From Streptomyces sp. H39-S7 (GTDB taxonomy: Bacteria; Actinomycetota; Actinomycetes; Streptomycetales; Streptomycetaceae): a DNA stretch of 64,000 bases. The position numbers and the translations under genes were made by a program. Numbering within the stretch: position 1 is the stretch's first letter; every line of letters starts with the position of its first letter. The stretch lies in contig NZ_JAPVLU010000027.1 in assembly GCF_027158205.1 (NCBI RefSeq), positions 1-64,000 on the forward strand, written 5' to 3'. This document shows, in pieces, positions 1 to 8,037 of this stretch. The notes below the pieces were generated by a model. The model was not told the DNA's origin, did not search any database, and was given only the letters and a program-made list of their open reading frames with translations.

Positions 1-33
1 GAACGCTTCACGATCGACCCCACCCAGGCATAA
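1..33 (+). CDS. C-terminal tail of an upstream gene (partial)
   Basis: Frame 1 is open from the window edge to a TAA at 31-33 and encodes ten residues ending FTIDPTQA. It could be the end of a gene of the same mobile element, but so few codons allow no family call, and the frame may be open by chance. Confidence 0.25.
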   Translation, partial: ERFTIDPTQA

Positions 34-86
34 CAGCGGCAACCCGCCGCTTCACCCACCCCAACACCCCAACCAGCAGCGGGTTC

Positions 87-452
87 GTGCTCAGACAGCT
101 CTCAGAATCTGCGAACCCGCTGCTTTCGGTGTTCCGGTGGCACCTGGCCCCGGACGGTTTCGCCACCCGTCGTCAACTGCGGGCGCGTGAGCTGCGGCCC
201 GGTGGTCAGGGCGTGGCCGCTCAGCTTGAGCGGCCACGCCGCCGCCGGGCCCCACTGGTCGCCTACCTCTACCGCGTGGACCTGGCCAAGCCGGTCCGGC
301 CGATGACGCCGGCGAAGTACGCGGCGCTGGCTAAGGCCATGCAGGCGCGCCGGACCTGTCCGGTCTGCCGGACCGATGCCGGGTACTGCATCCCGGCCTC
401 GCTCGGCATGTGCGTGCCCTGCGCCTATCCCACCGAATCGGAGACTCCGTGA
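87..452 (+). CDS. RRQRL-type zinc-binding protein of an AICE
   Basis: Small basic protein of about 121 residues. The middle carries ATRRQLRARELRPGG, the arginine-rich signature of the RRQRL motif proteins common in Streptomyces integrative elements. The tail has CPVCR (about residues 90-94) and MCVPC (about 108-112), two cysteine pairs suited to binding one zinc ion. Its biochemical role is not known to me. The GTG at 87 is the longest start, with no clear ribosome binding site; a later start near 129 that still keeps the conserved core is possible. Its stop overlaps the next gene by four bases (GTGA), so the two are probably translationally coupled. Family call is firm, start is not. Confidence 0.7.
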   Translation: MLRQLSESANPLLSVFRWHLAPDGFATRRQLRARELRPGGQGVAAQLERPRRRRAPLVAYLYRVDLAKPVRPMTPAKYAALAKAMQARRTCPVCRTDAGYCIPASLGMCVPCAYPTESETP

Positions 453-1003
453 ACCTCACTGTGAGCACGCACAAGGCGTTTGGGCACCGCGAGAGCCTGC
501 GCATCGCCAAGCAACTCGCCAAGCGGGCCGTGCCGCTCGTGAACCGGAACGTTCCCGGCTCGATGCCCGACGTGCAGATCGTCTTGACTACCGCCCGCAG
601 TCTCGCGGAACTGGCCGTCGCGGTGGAAGCCGAGCTGGTCGGCGGCGCCGACAGGCGGGCGTTGGCCAAGGCGGTGCGCGAGGCAGAACGGCACGCCCGC
701 GAAGCGGCGGGGCGTGCCGTGCCGCTGGCCGAAGGTGGGGCGCTGATCCTGGTCAATCTCGACCAGCACCGCACCGTGGCGGATCTCGCGATCACCCTCG
801 TGCACGAGCTGGTGCACGCCATGCAGTTCAGCCGCCGGGGCGTGCGCGAACGCGTCATCGCCGACGTGCGCGACGAACTCGGCATCAAGCGCCTCTCCCA
901 CCGCCAAAGGCGCGAGAGCGCCCGCGCCCTGGAGCGCGAAGAGGAAGAGGCATACGAGCGCGAGTACCTCGCCGACCGGCTCGTTCCCGGCGCCACCGCC
1001 TGA
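449..1003 (+). CDS. HExxH putative zinc metallopeptidase
   Basis: 184-residue protein starting at a GTG that overlaps the preceding TGA. Residues 119-123 read HELVH within a hydrophobic helix (ITLVHELVHAMQF), the zinc-binding HExxH motif of zincin-like metallopeptidases. There is no signal peptide, so it should act in the cytoplasm. The C-terminus is a charged, probably coiled-coil stretch rich in Arg and Glu (about 140-175). By position, between the RRQRL protein and traB, it belongs to the conjugation part of the element. A role in cleaving an element repressor (ImmA/IrrE style) is conceivable, but no repressor gene is visible and the similarity is limited to the motif. Confidence 0.6.
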   Translation: MNLTVSTHKAFGHRESLRIAKQLAKRAVPLVNRNVPGSMPDVQIVLTTARSLAELAVAVEAELVGGADRRALAKAVREAERHAREAAGRAVPLAEGGALILVNLDQHRTVADLAITLVHELVHAMQFSRRGVRERVIADVRDELGIKRLSHRQRRESARALEREEEEAYEREYLADRLVPGATA

Positions 1004-1104
1004 CCCGCACCACAGCGCACGTACTGGGGCGGCCGACCCCGGCCAAGGAAACCGGCCGCCCCGCACCCCTATCCGACCCAAGGGCACGACAGGAGAACTC
1101 CAGC

Positions 1105-3222
1105 ATGAGTGAGAACGTCGTCCGTCTGTTCAAGGATCAGCCCACCACCACATCCAACGACGCGGCATCGGCCCCGGCCGCGCTCGCTGCCGTTCCCGCG
1201 GCTTCCGTCATCCCGCTGTGGGTGCGCTCCGCACGAGCCATCCAGACCGCAGCCACCCACGAACACACCCGCGCTGCCGGCCGGGTGGCCGTGCGGCACA
1301 CGATGTACGCGGTTGGTGGTACCCGGATCGTGGCCCGCCGCACCTGGGAGGGACGAACCGCGTCCCGGTACGAGCGGATGCAGCGGGCCGCCGAGGCGGC
1401 GGGGAACTTGGAGCTGGCGGGAGAGTGGGAGGAGCGCGGGCAGCGTTTCCGCACCGAGCGCCACCGCCGCCGCATGGACCTGCTCACCGCCCCCGTCGAC
1501 GCAGCCCGGGGCGTGCTGGTCGGCACCGGCATGGGCATCGGCTCACTGGTCGCACTCGGAGTCGTCCTGGCCATCGCCACCAAGGATGTCGGCGATGTGG
1601 TCACGCCGCTGATGGCAGTGGTGAACTTCATCAGCCTGCTCATCATCATCGTGCAGGCGGTATGGGGACCGCTGATCACCATCGGCCCCTTCCTCGCGCT
1701 GCTCGGTCTTTGGGCGGTCGGACGAAATCAGCAAGCCGCACCCCAGTGGGCGCTGCCCGCCACCGTCCGCAACGGCGAGGGCGAACCCATTACCCCGTCC
1801 ATCGTGGTCAAGGCTCTGCGGGATCTGGGCGTTGCTCCGCTGCGCAACGCCATCAAGGAGATGGGTGACGCCGGCGCGGCCATGCTCGGCCCCATCCGTA
1901 TCGCGGGGTGCGGGGTCGAGGTGGACGTGACGCTGCCGTCGGGGGTGTCGACGATCGAGGTGCAGAACCGGCGTCGCAAGCTCGCCGAGAACCTGGCCCG
2001 GCACGAGCACGAAGTGTTCATCACCATCCCCGTCGCGGCTCGCACGGTTCGCCTGTGGATCGCGGACAGTGGCGCCCTGGACGAGCCGATCGGGCCGTCC
2101 CCGCTGACCACCGACGACACGATGACCGCCGACTACACCAAGGGCCGCGCCCCCTGGGGCCAGGACCTGCGCGGCGACGCGGCAGTCATCAGCCTCTACC
2201 AGCGCCACCTCCTCATCACGGGGCTGTCGAACCAAGGCAAGACCGTCGCCCTGCGCTCCCTGGCCCTGTGGCTCGCGCTGGACCGGTCGGTGCAGTTCCT
2301 GATGGGCGACCTCAAGGGCGTGGGCGACTGGGCCATGTTCGATGGCCTGGCCACGACCCTGATCCAGGGGCCGACGGATGAGCACGTGATCCAGGTGACC
2401 GAGATGGTCGAAGGCGCGGTGCAGGAGATGAACCGCCGCATCCAGGCACCCCCCGGCACCGTGTTCCCCGCCCTGGTCGTGCTGGTCGATGAGGCGCAGG
2501 TCGCGTTCATGTGCCCGCTCAAGGACGCCGACAAGCGCCCCTATGGCGGCTCGAAGGCCAACTCCCGGTACTTCATGGCCGTCCGGAAGATCCACAACCA
2601 GGGGCGTGCCGTCAACGTCCTGATGTGGCAGGGCACGCAGGACCCCACGGACCAGAACCTGCCCAAGCTAGTCCGGGAAGGCGCCCACACCCGAGCTTCG
2701 CTCGCGCTGGGCACCGAGTCCCAAGCCCGCATGGCGCTCGGAGACAAGGCCGTCGACGGCGGCGCCGCACCGAACCTGCTCCGGCCGGGACTGGACCAAG
2801 GAACCCTGGTCGTCGCCTCCTCCGGCATCGACATTCCGGCTGGACAAGCGTCCATCACGGTCCGCACGCACTACATCAACGACGACGACGCAGAAGCCAT
2901 CACCGACCGCGCCAAGGCGCTACGCGATGGCGTCACCACCCTGCACGTCATCGAGTCCGGCGAGGACCGCGATCCGCTCGCCGACATCGCGGCCGTCGTC
3001 GGCGACGCGGCGCGCGTGCTCACCCAAGACATCCTCAAGCGGCTCGCCGCGCTGAACGAGGACGCCTACGGCGGCTGGTCGTTCATCGACCTCAAGCGGG
3101 TGCTCGATGGCACCGGAGCCGAGCCGTACAAGTCCGACGGGCGCATGGTCATCGGCCGTGACCGCCTCCTGCGGGCACTGGCCAACCGCCCGGATGACGG
3201 TTCCGCTTCCGCGTCTGAGTGA
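1105..3222 (+). CDS. traB: FtsK/SpoIIIE-type conjugal DNA translocase TraB
   Basis: 705 residues from the ATG at 1105, which has AGGAG eleven bases upstream. In AICEs and Streptomyces plasmids one such septal ATPase moves double-stranded DNA between mycelial cells. Two hydrophobic segments lie at about residues 138-160 and 172-205 (membrane anchor). The motor domain follows, with Walker A GLSNQGKT at about 373-380 and Walker B LVVLVDEAQ with the acidic pair near 462-463. The C-terminal part (about 640-705) has a short helical domain that in this family reads 8-bp DNA repeats. The open frame continues upstream to 376, but that extension overlaps two genes in other frames and is not believed. 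A repeat-rich stretch directly downstream may be its DNA target. Confidence 0.88.
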   Translation: MSENVVRLFKDQPTTTSNDAASAPAALAAVPAASVIPLWVRSARAIQTAATHEHTRAAGRVAVRHTMYAVGGTRIVARRTWEGRTASRYERMQRAAEAAGNLELAGEWEERGQRFRTERHRRRMDLLTAPVDAARGVLVGTGMGIGSLVALGVVLAIATKDVGDVVTPLMAVVNFISLLIIIVQAVWGPLITIGPFLALLGLWAVGRNQQAAPQWALPATVRNGEGEPITPSIVVKALRDLGVAPLRNAIKEMGDAGAAMLGPIRIAGCGVEVDVTLPSGVSTIEVQNRRRKLAENLARHEHEVFITIPVAARTVRLWIADSGALDEPIGPSPLTTDDTMTADYTKGRAPWGQDLRGDAAVISLYQRHLLITGLSNQGKTVALRSLALWLALDRSVQFLMGDLKGVGDWAMFDGLATTLIQGPTDEHVIQVTEMVEGAVQEMNRRIQAPPGTVFPALVVLVDEAQVAFMCPLKDADKRPYGGSKANSRYFMAVRKIHNQGRAVNVLMWQGTQDPTDQNLPKLVREGAHTRASLALGTESQARMALGDKAVDGGAAPNLLRPGLDQGTLVVASSGIDIPAGQASITVRTHYINDDDAEAITDRAKALRDGVTTLHVIESGEDRDPLADIAAVVGDAARVLTQDILKRLAALNEDAYGGWSFIDLKRVLDGTGAEPYKSDGRMVIGRDRLLRALANRPDDGSASASE

Positions 3223-3234
3223 AGGGAGGCGGGC

Positions 3235-3390
3235 GGTGGCGGGTCAGGGAGGCAGGGAGAACTCCCTGACCGCCTCCCTGACCCGCCACCCTTGGCCTGA
3301 ACAGCGCAGATGATCCGCTAGGGAGGCAGGGAGGCGCGCAGGTCAGCGCCCTGAAAACCCCCTCCACACGCCACCCGACAGGGGTGCTCC
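3235..3390. repeat. GGGAGGC-rich inverted and direct repeats, candidate clt/TraB site
   Basis: Directly after traB, an inverted repeat spans 3235-3290: GGTGGCGGGTCAGGGAGGC on the left and its complement on the right around a GGGAG-AA-CTCCC centre. The unit AGGGAGGCAGGGAG occurs at 3245 and again at about 3320, and CGCCTCCCTGCC closes the stretch near 3390. In Streptomyces plasmids the TraB recognition repeats lie in or just after traB. This position and repetitiveness suggest such a site, or a strong traB terminator. The family assignment is inference. Confidence 0.45.
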
Positions 3391-3427
3391 CGCCTCCCTG
3401 CCATCCCCTTTGAAGGGATTCCGCATC

Positions 3428-3883
3428 GTGTCCGAGTACACCCACCACCAGCCTGCCGAGCAGGCCGTGACCATCTACCAGCCCACCCTCCTGACCCCGC
3501 TACCGGCCGCACCCACAGTGCCCGCCGTGATCCCCGGCCACGCCCCGGCGGTGCAGAGCGTCCAGCTCCCGGACGGGCGGATCGTCACCGGCTACGCACT
3601 CGCCCCGCACACCCCGGCGCCGGTCGCGTCCCCGGCGGTCAGCCGGACGGCCGTGAACCTCGCGCTTGGCGGAGTCGGGTTCGCCGCTGTGTGCGGCGGG
3701 CTGCTGATCCTCACGAGCTTCATCGCGGCGCTGGCCGCGTTCGTCCACCAGCTCATCATCCTGGCCGCCGTCATCTTCGGCGGCTCCGTCGCCATCCGCA
3801 TCCTCGGACCCAGCCACGGCACGGGCGGGACGGTCATCAACATCGGCCGCGCCATCTTCAAGCGCAACAAGTTCTACGGCTGA
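3428..3883 (+). CDS. Small membrane protein, Spd-like
   Basis: 151 residues from a GTG at 3428 with GAAGGGA ten bases upstream; a TTG at 3410 would include that ribosome binding site in the coding region and is less likely. The first 75 residues are Pro/Ala-rich and soluble. They are followed by two hydrophobic segments (about 76-98 and 101-118) and a short basic tail ending FKRNKFYG. Genes of this shape after traB in Streptomyces elements are usually spread (Spd) proteins that help distribute the element along the recipient mycelium. No sequence motif proves this. The next gene starts 17 bases after the stop. Confidence 0.6.
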   Translation: MSEYTHHQPAEQAVTIYQPTLLTPLPAAPTVPAVIPGHAPAVQSVQLPDGRIVTGYALAPHTPAPVASPAVSRTAVNLALGGVGFAAVCGGLLILTSFIAALAAFVHQLIILAAVIFGGSVAIRILGPSHGTGGTVINIGRAIFKRNKFYG

Positions 3884-3899
3884 CAAGGAGACCGGCACC

Positions 3900-4160
3900 G
3901 TGATCCGACTCCGCATCATGGTCACCTACTGCCCCCGCCGGGCCGTGGCCCTGGCCGACACCCCCCGCCCCGACTGCCTCAACTGCCAGGGAACGGGCGG
4001 CATCGCACACGACTACGGCGACCACGAGACCGGCGAGTACGCCGGTGCCCACTGGGAGCCCTGCCCGTGCTGGACGCAGTGGGCCGTGATTCTGCTCCCC
4101 CTGCCGCGCCGGCCCCGCCGCACCCCGTCCGGCACCTACAGCGCAGAACCGCCCTTCTAG
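3900..4160 (+). CDS. Small Cys-rich protein of the AICE
   Basis: 86 residues from a GTG with AAGGAG nine bases upstream. It contains CLNCQGTGG (about residues 26-34), a single DnaJ-like CxxCxGxG unit, and CPC further on, so it may bind a metal ion. The C-terminus is rich in Pro and Arg. Short proteins with this motif are frequent cargo of Streptomyces conjugative elements, but I know of no assigned function. Co-oriented with the flanking genes. Confidence 0.55.
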   Translation: MIRLRIMVTYCPRRAVALADTPRPDCLNCQGTGGIAHDYGDHETGEYAGAHWEPCPCWTQWAVILLPLPRRPRRTPSGTYSAEPPF

Positions 4161-4230
4161 CTACGCCGAGGGCGGCCCCCGTCTCGCCAAAGTCACGGGC
4201 CGCCCTCGCATCCAGCGCATCCATTCAGAG

Positions 4231-4247
4231 AACTGGAGAACTCCAGC
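4231..4247 (+). promoter_or_regulatory. SD-containing hairpin before the methyltransferase
   Basis: CTGGAG-AA-CTCCAG is a perfect 6-bp inverted repeat that ends three bases before the ATG and includes the GGAG ribosome binding site. Almost the same leader (AGGAGAACTCCAG then C, ATG) precedes traB at 1091-1104. The SD could pair with the adjacent CTCC and be hidden. Whether the hairpin is used is inference. Confidence 0.4.
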
Positions 4248-4940
4248 ATGACCCAACCCACCGACATCCGGCGAGTGTCCGGACGACAGCCCCGCTTACT
4301 GGATCTGTTCTGCTGCCAGGGCGGCGCGAGCAAGGGCTACGACGGCACCGGCTTCGAGGTGACCGGCGTCGACAAGGACCCCCAGCCCCGCTACCCGTAC
4401 CGGTTCGTGCAGGCGGACGCCATCGCGTTCGTGCTCGAACACGGCGCCGCGTTCGACTTCATCCACGCCTCCCCGCCGTGCCAGCACGACACCGAATGCC
4501 AGCGCCTGCGGGGCAACACCCATCCCGACCTGATCGCCCCCACCCGCGCCGCCCTCGAAACGACTGGGCGTCCGTGGGTGATGGAGAACGTCGGCGGCGC
4601 TGCCCGCAAGCTGAACGCTCCAGTGATGCTGTGCGGGCCGATGTTCGCTCTGGAGACCTACCGGCACCGGTTCTTTGAGACCGGCGGCGGCTTCCTCCTC
4701 GAACAGCCCGGCCACTACCCGCACACCGTGCCCCAGGCCAAAATGGGCCGCCCCATCCCGCCCGGCCACTACGGGCAGTTCATCGGCAACTTCTCCGGCG
4801 TCGACCTCGCCCGCCGCGTGATGGGCGTCCCGTGGATGAACCGCGACGGCATCCGTGAATGCATCCCGCCCGCCTACGCCGAGCACATCGGCCGCGCCGC
4901 CTTCCGCTCCCTGGCCCCCCGGCTGGAGGTGGCGGCATGA
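4248..4940 (+). CDS. Phage-type DNA (cytosine-5) methyltransferase
   Basis: 230 residues. Motif I is LLDLFCCQGGASKGY (residues 17-31, SAM binding). The catalytic motif IV is SPPCQ with the nucleophilic Cys78. ENVGG further on matches motif VI. The protein is shorter than the usual 320-400 residues and lacks an obvious large target-recognition domain, as in phage and element-borne enzymes. No restriction partner is nearby, so it is probably an orphan enzyme that marks or protects the element's DNA. Leu17 is encoded by TTA (4296-4298), which in Streptomyces needs the late bldA tRNA, so expression may be tied to development. Overlaps the next gene by ATGA. Confidence 0.8.
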   Translation: MTQPTDIRRVSGRQPRLLDLFCCQGGASKGYDGTGFEVTGVDKDPQPRYPYRFVQADAIAFVLEHGAAFDFIHASPPCQHDTECQRLRGNTHPDLIAPTRAALETTGRPWVMENVGGAARKLNAPVMLCGPMFALETYRHRFFETGGGFLLEQPGHYPHTVPQAKMGRPIPPGHYGQFIGNFSGVDLARRVMGVPWMNRDGIRECIPPAYAEHIGRAAFRSLAPRLEVAA

Positions 4941-5770
4941 GCGAACACCTGCACACCGCGCTCAGCCTCGCGTCCATCGGTGTTCCCCCGTTGCCGCTGC
5001 GGTCGGGGAAGGTGCCGTTCGGGAACTGCCGCACCTGCTCCGCCAACGCGTGCGGCGGCCGGCCGAACATGAAGGCCCCCGGCTCCTGCACCTGCCCGAA
5101 CCCGTGCCACGGCTGGGCCGCTGCGACCACCGACCCCCGCATCATCAACTCGTCCTCGTGGCGGCGGGCGTGGCAGGAGGCGGCGGGCGTGGCCTACCAC
5201 CCCGGCGGCGCCGGACTCACCGTCGTGGACCTCGACAACCCGGCCGCTATCGCGTGGGCCCGGGATGCTCTGCCCGCCACCCGGACCGTGCCGACGACCC
5301 GGGGCGAGCACTGGCTCTACCAGGGCGCCATGCAGAGCGCCAACGGCGTACGGCCCGGCGTCGACATCAAGTCGACCATGGCCTACGCCCGGTGGCTCAA
5401 CCCCGGAACCGGCACCATGACTGCCCTGCCGGACGTCGTCCGCGCCCTGACCACGAAGCACCCGGCCCCGGCCCGACCGGCAGCCGTCACGGCGCCCGCG
5501 CCTACCAGGGGCGGGCAGTGCCCCCACCGCACGGCCACCTACCTGGACCGTGGCATGGCGATGGCCGAGCAGCGCATCGCCGATGCCCGGGAAGCGGTGC
5601 ACGCGACCGTGTATCGGACGTTCCTCGCCGTGTTGTCCGCGCATGGCCGGTGCGGGTGCCTCACCCCGGCGCACACCGCCCGGCTGTTCGCTGCCGCGCA
5701 GGCCAAGGGCGAATCGGCCCGGCACTGCACCGATGCGTGGACCAACGCGCTGACCCGATTGGGGCTGTGA
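4937..5770 (+). CDS. Bifunctional DNA primase/polymerase (prim-pol)
   Basis: 277 residues from the ATG at 4937, which overlaps the methyltransferase stop; GGAGG lies just upstream. The fold is the prim-pol domain of AICE and plasmid replication proteins: GIPPLPLRSGK-like start, a Cys-rich insert (about residues 32-58, possible zinc site), the metal-binding VVDLDN (DxD at about 98-100) and a conserved GVDIKS region near 140. It should lay down primers or start replication of the excised circle. The helicase-like partner follows two bases after the stop. This pair replaces the RepSA protein found in other AICEs. Confidence 0.8.
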   Translation: MSEHLHTALSLASIGVPPLPLRSGKVPFGNCRTCSANACGGRPNMKAPGSCTCPNPCHGWAAATTDPRIINSSSWRRAWQEAAGVAYHPGGAGLTVVDLDNPAAIAWARDALPATRTVPTTRGEHWLYQGAMQSANGVRPGVDIKSTMAYARWLNPGTGTMTALPDVVRALTTKHPAPARPAAVTAPAPTRGGQCPHRTATYLDRGMAMAEQRIADAREAVHATVYRTFLAVLSAHGRCGCLTPAHTARLFAAAQAKGESARHCTDAWTNALTRLGL

Positions 5771-5772
5771 CC

Positions 5773-7251
5773 ATGGCTGAGGACGACGACAAGACTCCCG
5801 CGCGCGTGACCATCACTGACTACGCGCAATCGCACTTTCGGTACTTCCGTACCGCTGAGGGGACTGTGTACGCGCAGCGCAACGGCCACCCGGTGGCCCG
5901 GCCGATGCGCTCGCAGGGCACGACCGGCAGCCACCGCCAAGAGCTCATCGTTGGCATGTACCGGGACGGGGTCGGGGTGTTCAACGGGACCGCGCTGAAA
6001 GAGGCGCTGGACTTGATTGAGGCGCTGGCGCTGTACGAGGAGACGCACGCGGTGAACATCCGCGTCGCGCCGGGGTTCGACGGGGCGACGTGGCTGGACC
6101 TGGGCCGTGATGACGGGCAGTCCGTACGTATCCACCCCACCGGGTGGGACATCCTCACCCCCGACCCACGGGAGGTGTGCTGGCGGCGCACCCAGCTCAC
6201 CGGGGAACTGCCCCTGCCGGCCAAAGACACCGGCGGCAAGGGCATCGACCTGCTGATGCGCTTGTGCAACTTCGCCACCGCCGAGACCGAGTGCCTGGCC
6301 ATCGCGTGGCTGATCGGCTGCCTGGGGCCGTCCGTGCCGGTACCCGCACCGTTCCTCACCGGCCCGCAAGGTGCGGGGAAGTCCACCGCTGGGCGGATGC
6401 TCCTGCGGATCATCGAGGGCATGAGCGGGGACCTGCGCCGGGCACCGAAGGACGAAGGGGACCTGCTCGCGGCAGTCGCGGCCGGGTGGATCACCGCCCT
6501 GGACAACCTCTCCCACATGACGCCGGACCTGTCCGACGCGATGTGCTGCATCGTGACCGGCGCCGAGAGCGTCAAGCGGGCCCTGTTCAGTGACGGGGAT
6601 GTTTTCCGGCTCGGCTACCGCCGCCCCTTGCTGCTGACCGGCATCGACGTGGGAGTCATCCGGCCCGACCTGGCGGAACGGCTGCTGCCGCTGCGGTTGG
6701 AGCGGCCCCGGATCCGGCGCACCGAAGCGGAACTCTGGGCCGAGTTCGCGGAGGTTCTGCCCGTCATTCTCGGCTCGCTGCTGGACATGACCGTCAAGGT
6801 TCGCGCCATGGACGTGGAAACCCCCACGGACCTGCGGATGGCGGACTTCGCGCACCTGTGCGCGCAACTCGACGCGGCCGCCGGGCTCGGGGCGCTTCCC
6901 GCGTACCGGGCGAGTCTGGATGATCTGAATGACGACGTGATCGAAGGTGATCTGCTCGCGCAGACCGTCCTCAAGCACGCCGAGAGCATTGAGCCGGGTG
7001 CAGAGCAGCGGATGACGTCCACGCAGTGGCTGCACTGCCTCAGCCGCCTGCACAGCGGCGAGGAACTGCGTCCCCTGCCTAAAGGGTGGCCGACGACCGG
7101 GAAAGTCCTCTCCGACCGCCTCAAGCGCCTTCAACCGACGCTGGCCGCGCGCGGTGTCCTCATCGACAACGGACGCACCAGCGAGGGCCGCTACCTCGAA
7201 ATGACCCGCCCGGCCGGGCCACCCCCGCCGGAGCCGCAGCGGGCGTTCTGA
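5773..7251 (+). CDS. Replicative helicase-like ATPase of the AICE
   Basis: 492 residues from the ATG at 5773. The P-loop TGPQGAGKST is at about 196-205 and a Walker B-like ITALDN at about 240-245, followed by a run typical of phage/plasmid superfamily 3 or primase-associated ATPases. The N-terminal 150 residues have no clear family. The C-terminus resembles a winged-helix tail. With the preceding prim-pol gene, spaced by two bases, it should form the element's replication initiator. The frame is open far upstream, but that part is the antisense or frame shadow of two other genes and is excluded. Confidence 0.75.
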   Translation: MAEDDDKTPARVTITDYAQSHFRYFRTAEGTVYAQRNGHPVARPMRSQGTTGSHRQELIVGMYRDGVGVFNGTALKEALDLIEALALYEETHAVNIRVAPGFDGATWLDLGRDDGQSVRIHPTGWDILTPDPREVCWRRTQLTGELPLPAKDTGGKGIDLLMRLCNFATAETECLAIAWLIGCLGPSVPVPAPFLTGPQGAGKSTAGRMLLRIIEGMSGDLRRAPKDEGDLLAAVAAGWITALDNLSHMTPDLSDAMCCIVTGAESVKRALFSDGDVFRLGYRRPLLLTGIDVGVIRPDLAERLLPLRLERPRIRRTEAELWAEFAEVLPVILGSLLDMTVKVRAMDVETPTDLRMADFAHLCAQLDAAAGLGALPAYRASLDDLNDDVIEGDLLAQTVLKHAESIEPGAEQRMTSTQWLHCLSRLHSGEELRPLPKGWPTTGKVLSDRLKRLQPTLAARGVLIDNGRTSEGRYLEMTRPAGPPPPEPQRAF

Positions 7252-7276
7252 CCCGCGCGCCCGTTCACTTGGACAA

Positions 7277-7316
7277 GCAAGAAGAGCACCAGCCGCGACG
7301 GGGGTGCTCCTCTTGC
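7277..7316 (+). terminator. Hairpin after the replication genes
   Basis: GCAAGAAGAGCACC pairs with GGTGCTCCTCTTGC with one mismatch around a 12-base loop, 26 bases after the helicase stop. It probably ends the conjugation/replication transcript. Confidence 0.6.
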
Positions 7317-7430
7317 TGTTCGGCGAACGCCGCTTGAAGGTCGTGCCGCGCAGCGGCTCCTTCTTCGCTCTGTGAGGCGCACCGGACCACAACAGAACAG
7401 CCCCTTCTTTTTTCCTAAGAAGGAAGAACC

Positions 7431-7636
7431 TGCGTCATCTGCGTCATGCGGGCCGAAAAACAGGCCCTGAGCTGCGGCAACGGCCATGACGCAGACGGCG
7501 GCGCCTGCGTCATCCTGCGTCATCTGCGTCATGCGATGACGCAGCCCATGACGCACCCATGACGCAGCCCCCAACCTCTACGTCACGCAAAACCGCAGGT
7601 CAGAAGCGCGAATGACGCCGATGACGCAATGACGCA
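7431..7636. repeat. TGACGCA iteron array, candidate replication origin
   Basis: The heptamer TGACGCA or its complement TGCGTCA occurs perfectly eleven times: TGCGTCA at 7431, 7440, 7506, 7516 and 7525; TGACGCA at 7487, 7537, 7549, 7560, 7622 and 7630, plus TGACGCC at 7613. Neighbouring copies lie 8-12 bases apart, close to one DNA turn. The two orientations are mostly separated into a left and a right half. The stretch 7317-7701 holds no gene. Its place between the replication genes and xis/int fits an iteron-type origin bound by the replication protein, or a multi-site operator controlling xis-int. Confidence 0.65.
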
Positions 7637-7701
7637 GAAATCCCCACCTCCGTCAGGCGCAACGCCCCCACTCCGCAAACGGCCCGAGGAGACACAGAAC
7701 G

Positions 7702-7938
7702 ATGGCAACGCCCGCCACGAGTGACCCGCGTACCGCCCTGCGCTCCGGTCTCCCGGACCGCTACCTCACCCCCGAAGACCTCGTAATCCTGCTGGGGCTC
7801 CCCAGCGTCGAGACCGTCTACGCATGGCGCCGCAAGCGCGTCGGACCGCCCGGCTTCCGCGTCGGCAAGCACCTGCGCTACGACCCCGCCGCCGTCCAAG
7901 CGTGGGTGGCTGGTCGCATGGCGCTGGACGCCATGTAG
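7702..7938 (+). CDS. xis: Excisionase / helix-turn-helix protein
   Basis: 78 residues with GAGGAG 13 bases before the ATG. RYLTPEDLVILLGLPSVETVYAWRRKRVGPPGFRVGKHLRYDPAAVQAWV is the winged-helix excisionase (MerR-like) domain that covers nearly the whole protein: recognition helix at about 35-47 and wing at 48-58. Excisionases bend DNA at attachment sites and bias the integrase toward excision; many also act as repressors. It sits 99 bases before the integrase, the usual AICE order. Confidence 0.82.
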   Translation: MATPATSDPRTALRSGLPDRYLTPEDLVILLGLPSVETVYAWRRKRVGPPGFRVGKHLRYDPAAVQAWVAGRMALDAM

Positions 7939-7953
7939 CAACTCCTCCACCAC

Positions 7954-7992
7954 AGAGCGGCCGGACAGCCAATGAGGTTGTCCGGCCGCTCT
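7954..7992 (+). terminator. Strong hairpin between xis and int
   Basis: AGAGCGGCCGGACA pairs perfectly with TGTCCGGCCGCTCT, with an additional CC/GG pair nearer the loop. No U tract follows, as is usual in Streptomyces. It lies between xis and int and may set the ratio of the two products. Confidence 0.65.
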
Positions 7993-8037
7993 GCGCTCAC
8001 GCCCTGATCACCACCACATCGAAAGGATCAGCTCACC

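Noticed and set aside
376..1104. Upstream extension of the traB reading frame to 376
   Set aside because: It overlaps two genes in other frames, is Arg/Pro-rich like out-of-frame GC DNA, and the ATG at 1105 has a good SD and the expected TraB start.
7431..7636. CRISPR-like array
   Set aside because: Seven-base units in both orientations with 1-11 base gaps (and two longer ones) are iterons, far too short for CRISPR repeats, and there are no cas genes.
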